DNA of 64,000 nucleotides from Thozetella sp. PMI_491 (taxonomy: Eukaryota; Ascomycota; Sordariomycetes; Chaetosphaeriales; Chaetosphaeriaceae), in assembly GCA_021432635.1 (NCBI GenBank), contig MU270055.1, forward strand, positions 62,001 to 126,000, read 5' to 3'. Position numbers and translations under genes: made by a program. Below, one piece after another: positions 54,482 through 64,000 of this stretch. Below the pieces are notes generated by a model. That model was given only the letters and a program-made list of their open reading frames with translations. It had not been told where the DNA came from and did not search any database. Within the stretch, counting starts at the first letter, position 1, and each line of letters begins with the position of its first letter.

Positions 54482-56350
54482 CGCGAAGAGCTGTCCAGGA
54501 GCGGGATCTGGGCTGGGGAGACCGGCGCGTTGGCAGGGACCAGCGGCGCAGTGGCTATGATGAAATTAATCACCGGGAAAGAAAGAGATGGAAAGCAGAA
54601 GGTGCAAAATGATTCGCCTCGAGCCGGAACCGTGGTGGACGTGGGGATGTTTTGATGGATTGATTGTGGGTTTACGAGGATTGAATTTTGGGAGAGCGAG
54701 AGACGGGAGGTTTTTCGTCACTAGCAGGCGACTGACTGCTCAAATCGACTGCGTGACGGGGCGACGCAGGGGCCACTTCTCAGCCTGGTCACTCCACTAC
54801 GGCCTCCCAAAGTTCAGGCGCATGCAACTCACAACCCGCTCTGGAGTGGCTAGAGCCCAGCAGCCACCAATCAGGTGCTCCGATTGCTGCGATTTCTGGG
54901 GTCGTCGAGAGCTTGGGATGCTCGCGCCAGGCCGAAAGCGTACCTGTTGGCTGTATATGCGTCCGAAAATATCTCGGCCGGGTTGGCGACAACTCGCAAG
55001 GCGCAGTCCCCGGCGCTCCAATGCATTTCTTGTATTCCGGCCCGCCTTCCTCCTCCCTTCCGCTGCCTCCTGCTGGTGCGATTTTGGAGCCGCGACGCGG
55101 GTGCGGCCGGGGAAGGAGCTACCTGCTGCCTCTCGCTTCATCTGGTCCAAAAGGAGGCGCACCTGAAAGGACAGGCTTTCTGGAACTTTCGCCCCACTTT
55201 TCTAAGATCTGGAAGCAGCTTCCCAGGCGATGAGCTCCCGATCTGTGAAAAACACGCGACGGTCGCGCCGTGAACCGGTGTGCACGAGACACATGGCAGA
55301 ATGCACCAAAATTCACCCTGCGATGTGACAAAAAACTCTCACGCAGTGTTCCCCGATCTGCTCGCCATTTTTCCTTGCTTTGTCGCTGGTGAGCTTCCCC
55401 TTAGCGTCAGCTCCAAAGTATAAAAGGGAGGGCCAGAGGTCAGGGCATGACAGCCGTCTGGCGACCCAACCAACCACCGGGAGTGGGGCTCTCCGCAATG
55501 TATGCACAGGAGCTACCGGGCAACCGGGCAACCATCTTCCACCGCCCATCAGAGCAAAGATCGCTGCTATTTTCTCTCTCCCTCCTTCCACGGGCTTCTC
55601 AAAGCTCTTTATGTCAGGATTGGGGTCAATACGGTCGCATGGCTTCATCTTCCTTGCTTCTGTTTCTATTTTTGAGAAACATCTAAAGCTAAATTGCATG
55701 CTGGGTCCCGCAGCTTGGGATGTACAATATATTATCCGCTTTTTCGCCTCTCGCGTGTGTACAGTATGAGGTTGATGCCGGGCACGGAGCTTCAACCGAT
55801 GAAGCTTACGGCCATGGACCGAACGACAGGTAAAGTGCTTGAAGGGTCCAGAAATAGAAGAATGCGCATGCATCTCTACTCCAGACACGATGCAAAAGCC
55901 TCGCTTTGCCTCCGTGTTCCCTGGCAGGAGCCTGGTGGAAGGAGATCGAGCACGCGATCAACAGCCATGCTCTGCTTGCTACCCTAATCACCATCTGCGA
56001 TCCTGTGCATGCATGTCCCTTATCTTCATTTTGCTTAGACATGCCATGAGCTGAATGGGGCTTATTTCGTTCTCTCCTGTGGTCTAACCTCTAGTTATCC
56101 CTATTTACATGATCCCAAGAGTTGGCACCACACCAGCTGCGGCTGCGCCACCACCATTGCTTTGAGTCACCTGAGTCACCGGCGACATCGAGGAGCTGAG
56201 CCATCGGGGAAAGACGAGCAGATCGCAGGACAATTATAACGAAGGCATGCTTCACATTCTCCAACTTCCACTCAATCTACTCTAACATCCTCTACCTCCA
56301 TTGAATTCTTAAGTATTTCATTCACACGATCCACCAGACAAGACAGCAAG
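54482..56350. other. 1.9-kb gene-free divergent region
   Basis: Upstream regions of the Def1-like gene and of the DUF4291 gene. Overlapping frames on both strands have no domain or splice support. The last 150 bp before 56351 are CT- and AC-rich with CAAG just before the ATG, a typical fungal leader. Confidence 0.45.
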
Positions 56351-57064
56351 ATGGCAACACCATTCAGACAAGTCAGAGCGAGCTACGACGACGAGACTAT
56401 CACGGTCTACCAGGCGTACAATCGTAAAATCGCAAATGCCGCTGTAGCGGGGCAAAAGCTCAATGCCTCGCCCGAGTTCCGCACCACCCGCATGACCTGG
56501 ATCAAACCCAGCTGGGCGTGGATGCTGTACCGCGCGGGCTACTCATACAAAGACCCGGGCCAAGAGCGTATACTGGCCCTCAAGATGAAACATAAGGACT
56601 TCATCAGCCTTCTGGAGCGCGCTGTTCTCACAACGCACGCCCCGCCATCCACCAGCACCACTGAGGCAGTAACTCCAGCAGCATCCGATCCGGAACCAGC
56701 CACGCCCGAGCAGGGGACGAGTCGAGGCTCTAGGAATCGCAAGCGACATGGAGAGGACACATCAGAGAAACCAACCGATGTCAAAGTTCAGTGGGACCCC
56801 GAACGTGACGTTCGCCTAGAGAGGCTCAACTACCGGAGTATCCAGATCGGTATACCAGCTGCCATCAGCAAGGAATGGGTCGACAGCATGATCGTCAGCA
56901 TTGAAGACGTAACTGAGAAGGCTAGAGCGCTGAAAAAGATACTAGATGAGAGGTCCGGCATCACAGATGACGAGCTCTCTAGTCTTGGGCTAGTACCGGA
57001 GGAACGACCATTTGAGCTTCCCGAGCAGTTGCAGACTTCGCTGCGGATGAATATTGTATCGTAA
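56351..57064 (+). CDS. DUF4291 family protein
   Basis: Single exon, 237 residues. VRASYDDETITVYQAYNRKIANAAV (residues 8-32) and TRMTWIKPSWAWMLYRAGYSYKDPGQERILAL (about 46-77) are the family signatures. A disordered insert of about 45 residues (about 95-140, Thr/Pro/Ser then Arg/Lys) splits the domain. VQWDPERDVRLERLNYRSIQIGI (about 147-169) completes it. The biochemical role of DUF4291 is unknown to me; the family is widespread in bacteria and patchy in fungi. The gene lacks introns, and its 3' flank is AT-rich. Confidence 0.88.
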   Translation: MATPFRQVRASYDDETITVYQAYNRKIANAAVAGQKLNASPEFRTTRMTWIKPSWAWMLYRAGYSYKDPGQERILALKMKHKDFISLLERAVLTTHAPPSTSTTEAVTPAASDPEPATPEQGTSRGSRNRKRHGEDTSEKPTDVKVQWDPERDVRLERLNYRSIQIGIPAAISKEWVDSMIVSIEDVTEKARALKKILDERSGITDDELSSLGLVPEERPFELPEQLQTSLRMNIVS

Positions 57065-57560
57065 TAGGAGTGGTATGACCAATAAAAATAACTATGAAAC
57101 TGTGACTTGATAAGTTAGCACTGTATATTCTAGTGAACGTAGATAGTTGTCTCAGTGTAGTCTCACATATTCCTCGTCGTTATATGACGCACTGACAGCC
57201 AAAAACTACCGTCGTTGCCTCTTTACAGAGTTTAGCTTAGGTTTATTGATTTTACCTTAAGTACGAAGTATAATCTCTGCCCGTCCTCGCCAAAGGGTTA
57301 AGCTTTGAATTTGTAAATTCATGACGTACATAACTCCGGCCACTTGCACCTATATACTATGCAAAGAATTTACCATCCCAAACCATGCTTTCCCACCATA
57401 ATCCAGCATATCTCAGTTTTACCGAGGCGGTAGTACGCACAACAGCCCTCATAGTGGCCGCACTTGCATGCCCAGTCTTCATAGCTTGCTCCAGTTAGAT
57501 CTAGTAAATTGAACCCAGCAACTTGTACCTAACCTCGGCGTCATACGGGTATGAGCATTT
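57065..57560. other. AT-rich convergent intergenic region
   Basis: 3' flanks of the DUF4291 gene and the secreted-protein gene; AT-rich with no gene seen. Confidence 0.45.
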
Positions 57561-58215
57561 TTAAATAGGGACTAAGCTAGTCACCGTCGAGGTGATGAAG
57601 GTGGTCGCTGTCGTAGGAATCGTCACCGTCTCCACAGCATTCACACTGACCGTCGGCGTTACGGTCGTGGTCAGCGTCACCGTCACCGTAGGAGCCGGCA
57701 GAATCGTGGTGCCGGCATCGATGCCCCAGCAGGAGCAAGCACTGCTATACGCAGCGAAGCTGGTGCAGGCAGAGGCATAGACAGGAATAGTAGGCTCAGC
57801 TCTCTTGAGCAGCGTGATGCCGGTGAAGGGGGCCGCGACGGTGACAGTCGTGATGCCTGTCACGGTGGCGACTGTGACGGTGAAGAAGTCTACGACTGTG
57901 TTGGCCGTGACGGTAACCGCTGGTGCTGTAGTAGTGACTATCGTGGTAGCGGTAGACGTAGGCGGAAGCGCAGTCTCTTGGAGCAGAGAGCTGCAGTCTG
58001 CGCGGTGAACTGCCACTGTCGCAGTACCCTTGCTCGTGCCAGTGACTGCTCTAGCGCAGTTATTCTAAAGCTACGACGTTAGTTGGATTCGGTCGTCGTC
58101 AAGTTGCCGTCACAAGACCTAGCTGGCCTGTGGGAGAGGGACATACGGCACTGCAGTCGGCTGCGACGCTGGCCAGACTGGCCAAAACGCTCAGACCTAG
58201 CACGGAGTATCTCAT
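57561..58215 (-). CDS. Thr/Val-rich secreted protein with paired cysteine motifs, 2 exons
   Basis: Exons 58215-58147 and 58064-57561 join in phase (82-nt intron) to 190 residues. Residues 1-19 (MRYSVLGLSVLASLASVAA) are a signal peptide. The mature start DCSA-NNCARAVTGTSKG is built across the junction, followed by RADCSSLLQ. A Thr/Val-rich spacer made of repeated TVTV dipeptides separates it from KRAEPTIPVYASACTSFAAYSSACSCWGI, a cysteine module seen in many secreted proteins of filamentous ascomycetes. KR before AEPT could be a Kex2 site. Another Thr/Val-rich tail ends the protein; no GPI signal is evident. The ORF without its 69-nt first exon has no ATG. Confidence 0.8.
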
Positions 58216-60202
58216 ATTGACGTGATATATTTGGAAGATTTGGCTTGGCGTGTATGTTGGGATGCTGAAGATCTGCGAATGGTACATCCTACAACATGTC
58301 CCAGCGCTTCGCATCTTTCATATTTATACACAATAATCTATCTGGGGCTGAAGGCGTACAGTGGACATCAACAGCTGGAACAAGTCGCAGAGGGCATAGT
58401 CTACATGGCATCTGTCAATAGTGACTGGGTCGGTTGTGCAACGCATAGCGAATGATGATGGTTAAGAGCGGATGCTAACAACCGGGCGATACCTCAACGG
58501 GAGCCCTGTCTCCTTCTGTAGACTTGGCCCAGTTGCTGACGCCCAATTTTTCTCAATAGCTGAGAAGAGAAGTGGAGCGAGTCTTGCGAACCGATAGCAC
58601 AGCACGGAGCTGAAGCCGAGGGAGCGCTTTGCAATTGGGCGTTAGGGCGGGCATTCAGCTCGGTCTGGCCCTTGAACCCCTGGCCAGGGCTCCGCAAACA
58701 TAGTGCCGGTCTGGCCGATGGGCAGCAGGTTCTCCAAATGGGGGCATTTTATGGAGCCATGAGGTATGGAGGCCTACCCATCGGGTGGTGGCAGACTTCA
58801 ACCTCGTGGTTACCGGTGCCGAGGCGCTCTCTAGATAGCTTGACAGCAACACGCCCCGGATCCAGCCTTACTACGAGTGAGCGCGGCGGTGGTCGTGAGC
58901 TATTTTCGATCCCCGCGAGCCGGCTCCACGGCCCTTCCGGCTAGTGGATCTAGACCACCGAAGAACCGGTGGGGCCACGGCGCCGCATCGATCTCGCCGG
59001 CAGACACGTGAGATGGATGGAGGTGAGGGCAGTGCCGCTCATGGCCCGCCTCATTCATTCGTTGTAGATTCAGAATACCCTGGCACGGGAGGTCCCGGTA
59101 GTATCGGTTTCTCTGCGTCCTGTCGTGACCTGTGGCTTGTTATACGTAGGGACGAACCGTTCCTGGTGCGGCCGTCGTCTCTCTCGGTATGTCTTGACAT
59201 CCTCTACCGGCTATGCGGTTCGCATAGCAAGTCCCTGACCACGGGGCGCAAATGTGGCCATGTCTCCCTTGCTCCTCTCCTAAGAGGACTCGATGCTGTT
59301 CTTGACTATTGCTAGCCATGGAAGGTTCGTGAGGCCGTTGAATGCCACGTGTCTCACAGGCTCGGTTTCGGATCCACGACTTGTACCTTGGAATGTCCTA
59401 TTCGTAGAACGGCAACGCCGCCGGCTCCGTTGCTATCCGGTCATTGGCCTTTGGGCTGCGGGAGTACGCAACATGGCCTCATGCGGCACTCTTCTTTGCT
59501 GGCGAGAAGCCTCCCCCGCGGAATCCCTCCCCTTTTGGGGCTTTGAGTTCAACTCGTCGCACGCTGAGGTCGCCATGGCTGCACGGAGTGACGCGGTCCC
59601 GGACCCCTTTACGCAACGGGCAGTCCTCCCCCTCTCACCGGAGTATGCTCCGAAGGCTCTGGCTGGACTCCGGTCTTGCTAGCCATCCCCTCCAAAGCGG
59701 TCTTAGCATCACAAAACTAGACCTTCGAGACTAGCAGCCCCCCAAGCCTGCATTCCCCCAACTTTATCGCCTTTGAGCCTTTCCAGATCGGGGTTGGAGG
59801 GGTGAGACATTCCGACGGATCTAGCCATAGAACTGACTCAACAAGCCTGGCCTCTCGCTCGCTACACCATCCGCACCGCGCTCGGTGCAGGCCATCGAGC
59901 CCAGAAAACCCGATCGGCTCGACGCTACTCGCATAGCTTAGCCGGCCTGACCTCGACTTGGGTCTAGGTCCCGCACTTCTGCCCGTCATTTATGGGGTCT
60001 ATATGCTCTTGGGCCCCCGGCACTTCTTCCGCCAGCCCACCCCTTTCCCCAGGATCTCGTATGTGTCAACAAGTGCATCTCTTCAGTAACTATCCGGGGT
60101 AGTGGCTAACGGGGGTCACGTCTCTGATGGATGAGAGCCACCACCCATCGACAACATAGCCTGTAACGACAAGTTATCTGCCCGGACGGTGGATTCGGCG
60201 CC
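58216..60202. other. 2-kb gene-free divergent region
   Basis: No supportable gene. The segment 58860-60000 has many CG-containing hexamers and overlapping short frames but no transposon protein, terminal repeats or domain. It may be decayed sequence; I cannot show it. Confidence 0.45.
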
Positions 60203-61610
60203 ATGTATATGGCCGCACTCGCAACCCGGGCCACGGCGGCGCCCCCGCACGTCAGCTCGATGGCACTCGCAACCTTCTTCTGGGGATTTTCGCTGGCGAG
60301 CGCCATGTTCGCCTTGAAGAAGGTCGTCGAACAGACCTTCAAATCCCGGCGCCGGTCCAAGTCGCGAAATGCCTACATTATCATGGTCTGGATGGAGTGG
60401 TCTGCCTGCGTTGCCATCTCCGTCTTGAGCTGGCTGTTCCTCCGAGGTTATATTCCTGCAAGGTATGTGACGAGACGCCTTGTACCCACCAAGAGCAAGC
60501 GAACAGGCCGGCTAACAGTAGACAGCGCTGGGCTCTATGTAGTACTCCGTAAGGTCTCCGACCATCACGCTCCAATGAGCCCGGTTCGCTGACAAGTTTT
60601 ACGTTTACACAGTCTGCCTTTGGGCCATCCAGGTATGTCTACCGTGCGCAGGATGTTTGCCACAGAATACTGACGATTGCAGATACAATGTCTTTTCCAG
60701 ATTCTCTTGAACCGCGTAACCCTTATACTGTACAACCCAGACCAAGGACAGAGGCTGAAATGGGTTGTCGCTATCATTATTGGCATCATCAACATCAGCG
60801 TCTTCTGCATCTGGATCCCAGCCCGCCTGCATGTCAATGATACCTACGTCTACGTCAACACGATCTGGGACCGTATCGAAAAGGTCATCTTTCTTATTAT
60901 CGATGCATGCCTCAACTTCTACTTCATGTGGCTGATAAAGAGCAAGCTGGTGAGCAACGGACTTGAACGATATATGCTCCTCTTCAAGTTCAACCTATTC
61001 ATGGTTTGCATTTCTATCGCTCTTGATGTATGTACAACCCCCCGGTCCTCTACAAGTACGCCAAGCTAACGGCCCAAAGGTCACTCTCATCGGCATCATG
61101 TCTTTGCAAGACGATTTTGTGTGAGTTCAACAAGAAGCTGGCGCCATGTTATGAACAACATCGTGACTAATATTTACAATTAGCTACATCCAGTTCCACC
61201 CGCTGGTATACATCCTCAAGCTCCACATCGAGATGAACATTGCAGAGCTCATTGGGAAGATCCTCAAGTCGTCCCACGGCAGGCTTTCGTCTATGGAGGC
61301 CAGCTTCGGAAGCACCGTCCCCGGCAGACGGAGAGCAGCTAGCCCAACTGCGGGCCACTCATACGATGCGGAGCGCTTTGGCACCGACAGCAGCGGTGCA
61401 GAATCGGGGGAACAGGTGTGCGGGCTGGAGACGGGCCGGTTGCCGTCAGGAACTTCTGGGAGCTTTGGACCGGAGCAGAGAGCGGGCGCGACCACGGCGG
61501 ACGCGCGGCCGGCCACGCCCAAGGGCTGTTATCATCCAGGGCAGAGGCCCCACTCAGGGACGGGATCACTCACTCAGAGCAATGAGAAGAATGCGACAGA
61601 GATTATGTGA
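60203..61610 (+). CDS. Seven-span integral membrane protein, 6 exons
   Basis: Exons 60203-60462, 60526-60548, 60613-60632, 60683-61027, 61080-61120 and 61184-61610 join in phase to 371 residues, with two micro-exons of 23 and 20 nt. Seven hydrophobic segments appear: about 18-40, 54-82, 87-110, 124-146, 165-185, 197-222 and 228-248. The third exists only if both micro-exons are used (AGLYVVLLCLWAIQIQC). The layout resembles fungal rhodopsin-like/PTH11-related integral membrane proteins, though no family motif is decisive. The C-terminal 120 residues are hydrophilic and Ser/Gly-rich. An alternative splice of exons 2 and 3 (donor at 60538, acceptor ending at 60598, giving FYVYTVCLWAIQ) is also in frame and cannot be excluded. 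Confidence 0.75.
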
Positions 61611-62083
61611 CATTATCCTCATTGGCCAGGCGTTGGGGTTACCGGGTTTGGGGTTCGGCGTTGGTCGGCAGGCAAAAAACGGACATGCTGACCGGGTTAT
61701 GAAATGATAAAGCCGCATTATAACGGCACTATGTATTACGATCCACAATATATGAACTGGCCCGCGCGCTCGGGCTGTGAGATGCACAATCAAGAGGCAC
61801 ACCGGTGGATGGTCAAGCGAGTGTTGTATTGACAGTTGCTGTCCCTGCATAAACGCCTCCCATGCAGTATCCAAACCGAAATGATATGAACGAGTGTCAG
61901 TCGTATGTATGTTCATGGTTCAGGCCCATGCCTGACCAGCAAATGGCAAATATATACAAGAAGCCAAGGGGCCGTCCGACGCACCAATATGCGGGCGCCG
62001 GAGGCAGCGAAGCGAAGGTAGAGAAAATGAGGAAACGATGCTAAGGAACGCTCCCGCGTGATGCAAACCGATCATCACACTCT
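61611..62083. other. Convergent intergenic region
   Basis: 3' flanks of the seven-span protein gene and the chitinase gene. No gene seen. Confidence 0.45.
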
Positions 62084-63584
62084 TTACTGGCACTGGCACC
62101 ACCAGACGCTCAAGCAGTTGCAGCCGTAGGGGGCCGCGCAGACCGTCGGACCGGTGTAGTCCTGACCACCGCACTGGCCCCACTGAGGCACACCGGACCC
62201 GCTGGAAGGAGGTGCGGTAGTGGTGGAGGTGGCGGTGGTGGTCGTGGTCGTGGTGGTGCGGGTGACGGTGGTCATGGTGGTGGAGGAGGGGCCAGGGCCG
62301 GCCGAGGCGCCCAGGGCGGTGGCGACGCCGCTGAGGAAGCCCGAGTTGGCGTAGACCTGCGACATATCCCACAACATCAGACCGCCAAAGCTGGAGAAGC
62401 CCTTGGCGTACGACACGATGGAGGCGAGGGTCGAGGTGGAGACGTAACCGCTGCCGGCGGCGGTAGGGCTGCCAGGGACACCGATCAGGATCTTGACGTT
62501 GCGGTTCTTGCTGATGGTCTTGGCCCAGTTGTCCCAGGTGGCGTAGTTGAAGTTGGACTGGCTGGAGGAGCCGGTGACGAAGCTCTGGGCGCCGCAGCCG
62601 TTGTTGTAGAACTGGATCATGATGAAGTCGAAGTAGGTGGCGCCGTTGAGCATGTCCCAGTCGGCGGCGTCGGGGTAGAAGCACTGCGGCGCGGCCGAGA
62701 GATAGAACTTCTTGCTGCCGTTGGCGTCCATGACCGAGCGAAGCTGGTTGGCGAAGGGCGCCATGTTGGACGTGGTCGACTCAAAGTCGAAGTCGAAGCC
62801 GTCGACGACGGCGGTGCCGAACGGCCGGTTCACGCTGCTGCCGCTCTGCTGGGGGCCGAACATGGCCCAAACAGTGTTGGCCCATTGGACGGCCTCCGAG
62901 GAGGAGGTGAAGCCACCCTCGGCTATGCACATATCGAGTCAGCGACTGTCCGTGGGAAGGGGTAGGTCTCTGAGATACATACTGTAGGTAAAGCCACCAA
63001 GCGAGAGCAGGATGGTCTTGCCCAGGCCCTGGCAGGTCTTGATGTCGGCCCTAACATCTCTGGTCAGCTCCGCGTCCACGGTGTACTGCACACTCTGGAG
63101 GACCACTCACTCAATCTGAGGGCAGCTAAGCAGCGAGGTGCCGGGGAACAAGCTGCAGTTGTTGCCAGCATTGGCGAAGTTGACGGTGGGAGGGTTCTTG
63201 ATGACATTCATGAACGCCAGAGGGATGATCTGCAGCAAGCCAGGTCAGTCATGGATCGCTAACGAGCCGGCATGTCTCATCTCACGTTGGTAGGAGTGTC
63301 TATGGCAGGTTAGCGGGGCACTACAAGCAAGGTGAGGCTGGGGCCGTAGGGCGGTAGTACATACTGGAGCAGTAAGTCGAGAGACGGGACTGGGTGCTCT
63401 CCTGGTTGGCCGAGTTCTGGCCTGCATGGTGCGTCAGTGGCTGCGTCGGCAGAGCGAGCATGAGGCGCGACTTTCACGTACCCCAGTAAATGGCCAGGTT
63501 GTTCGTGGCGCCCGAGTCGAACCCGGCCCGCACCAGCGGGAGGGAGACGAAGAGGCCGGCAAGTGCCGCGGCGTTGAAGAGCAT
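62084..63584 (-). CDS. Secreted GH18 chitinase with C-terminal CBM1, 6 exons
   Basis: Exons 63584-63482, 63421-63365, 63299-63286, 63229-63111, 63050-62983 and 62922-62084 join in phase to 399 residues; exon 3 is only 14 nt. A signal peptide ends near residue 21 (LPLVRA). NNLAIYWGQNSANQESTQSR (about 28-47) and SLGGFTY mark the class III (plant/fungal type) GH18 barrel. DGFDFDFE is the DxxDxDxE catalytic motif with the acid/base Glu. A Thr/Ser linker (about residues 325-360) leads to a CBM1: WGQCGGQDYTGPTVC then PYGCNCLSVWWCQCQ. Compared with the usual CBM1 the end carries two extra Cys. The enzyme should cleave chitin outside the cell, in wall remodelling, nutrition or mycoparasitism. Confidence 0.93.
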
Positions 63585-64000
63585 CTTGGGAAGGAGTGGC
63601 TAAGACGCAACGATATATACGCAGAGAAAGGAAGGAGGCGTCAAAGGAGTGACGGTGCCGCAATGGGACTGGCGATGTGTTTGCTGTGGCCTTGGATTTT
63701 GCGAGGGTACGAGCGTTGGTTCTCTTCTTATACTCGAGCTTCTCTCGCCCCCCTGATGGGATTCGCGCGCCGCCGCTGTTGGTTAGACGTACACATACAA
63801 CATAGGCACGCACCCGTCCACGAAAGGGGGGAGGGTGTCCAGGTGCGGTCCGGCGGCTTGTCACGTTGCTCACATCCTGGCGCTGCTGGCCAGCATGCCC
63901 ATGCTACTGCAGGGAGGGATGGAGGGAGCGAGCAACCCAGGCGGCGTGCGGACGTCGCAGCGGGTGGTGGGCGGCGGAGGTGTGTTTCGAGGTTACCTGG
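63585..64000. other. Upstream region of the chitinase gene
   Basis: Contains a TATA-like TATAAG on the minus strand at 63732-63727, about 145 bp before the chitinase ATG, and a second AT-rich patch at 63610-63620. No gene seen to the window end. Confidence 0.45.

Noticed and set aside
58860..60000. Possible decayed transposon
   Set aside because: No transposase, reverse transcriptase, terminal repeats or target duplication could be seen.

Overview
The window is nuclear DNA from a filamentous ascomycete (Pezizomycotina, probably Sordariomycetes). Most genes carry several short GT-AG introns, mainly 49-103 nt, with CTAAC or CTGAC branch sites near the acceptor. Gene content is fungal: a VPS9 GEF, a Def1-like factor, a Dap1-like haem protein, a HET-domain gene, a fungal NLR, a kelch membrane protein and a CBM1 chitinase. 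I rebuilt 24 protein-coding genes, most with exon boundaries read from the sequence and checked for phase. I found no tRNA, rRNA, CRISPR array or intact transposon.

Layout. 0.6-4.3 kb: FAD monooxygenase and an asparagine-synthetase-domain protein. 6.5-13 kb: a four-span membrane protein, a PHD-finger protein, a mitochondrial class III CoA-transferase and the VPS9 GEF. 16.3-19.9 kb: a 1153-residue F-box/ankyrin protein. 20.2-32.5 kb: an accessory block with a quercetinase-like bicupin, a GH78-type alpha-L-rhamnosidase, a divergently transcribed C2H2/fungal-specific transcription factor, a HET-domain gene and an alpha/beta hydrolase. 34.5-39 kb: kelch membrane protein and a TRAPPC12 homologue. 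39.6-43 kb: an alpha/beta-hydrolase-NACHT-ankyrin NLR containing an assembly gap. 43.9-54.5 kb: two unrecognised conserved-looking proteins, a small cysteine-rich surface protein, Dap1-like and Def1-like genes. 56.3-63.6 kb: a DUF4291 protein, a Thr/Val-rich secreted protein, a seven-span membrane protein and a secreted chitinase.

How genes may work together. The 20-32 kb block looks like a candidate catabolic cluster for rhamnosylated flavonols such as rutin or quercitrin. The rhamnosidase would remove the sugar, the bicupin dioxygenase would open the flavonol ring to a depside, the hydrolase could cleave that ester, and the linked regulator could switch the set on. None of these enzymes shows a signal peptide, so the route would be intracellular. 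The element TGTCCAC, extended in three cases to TGTCCACTTG, recurs upstream of the bicupin, between rhamnosidase and regulator, and upstream of the hydrolase. The bicupin has Asp at the normal Glu metal-ligand position.

The second notable locus is 38.8-39.8 kb. A perfect 68-bp direct repeat of part of the TRAPPC12 gene (exon 2/intron 2) is fused to the 3' end of the NLR, truncates its last ankyrin repeat and supplies its stop codon. The 170-N gap in the ankyrin array is not a multiple of three, so a plain conceptual translation past it is wrong.
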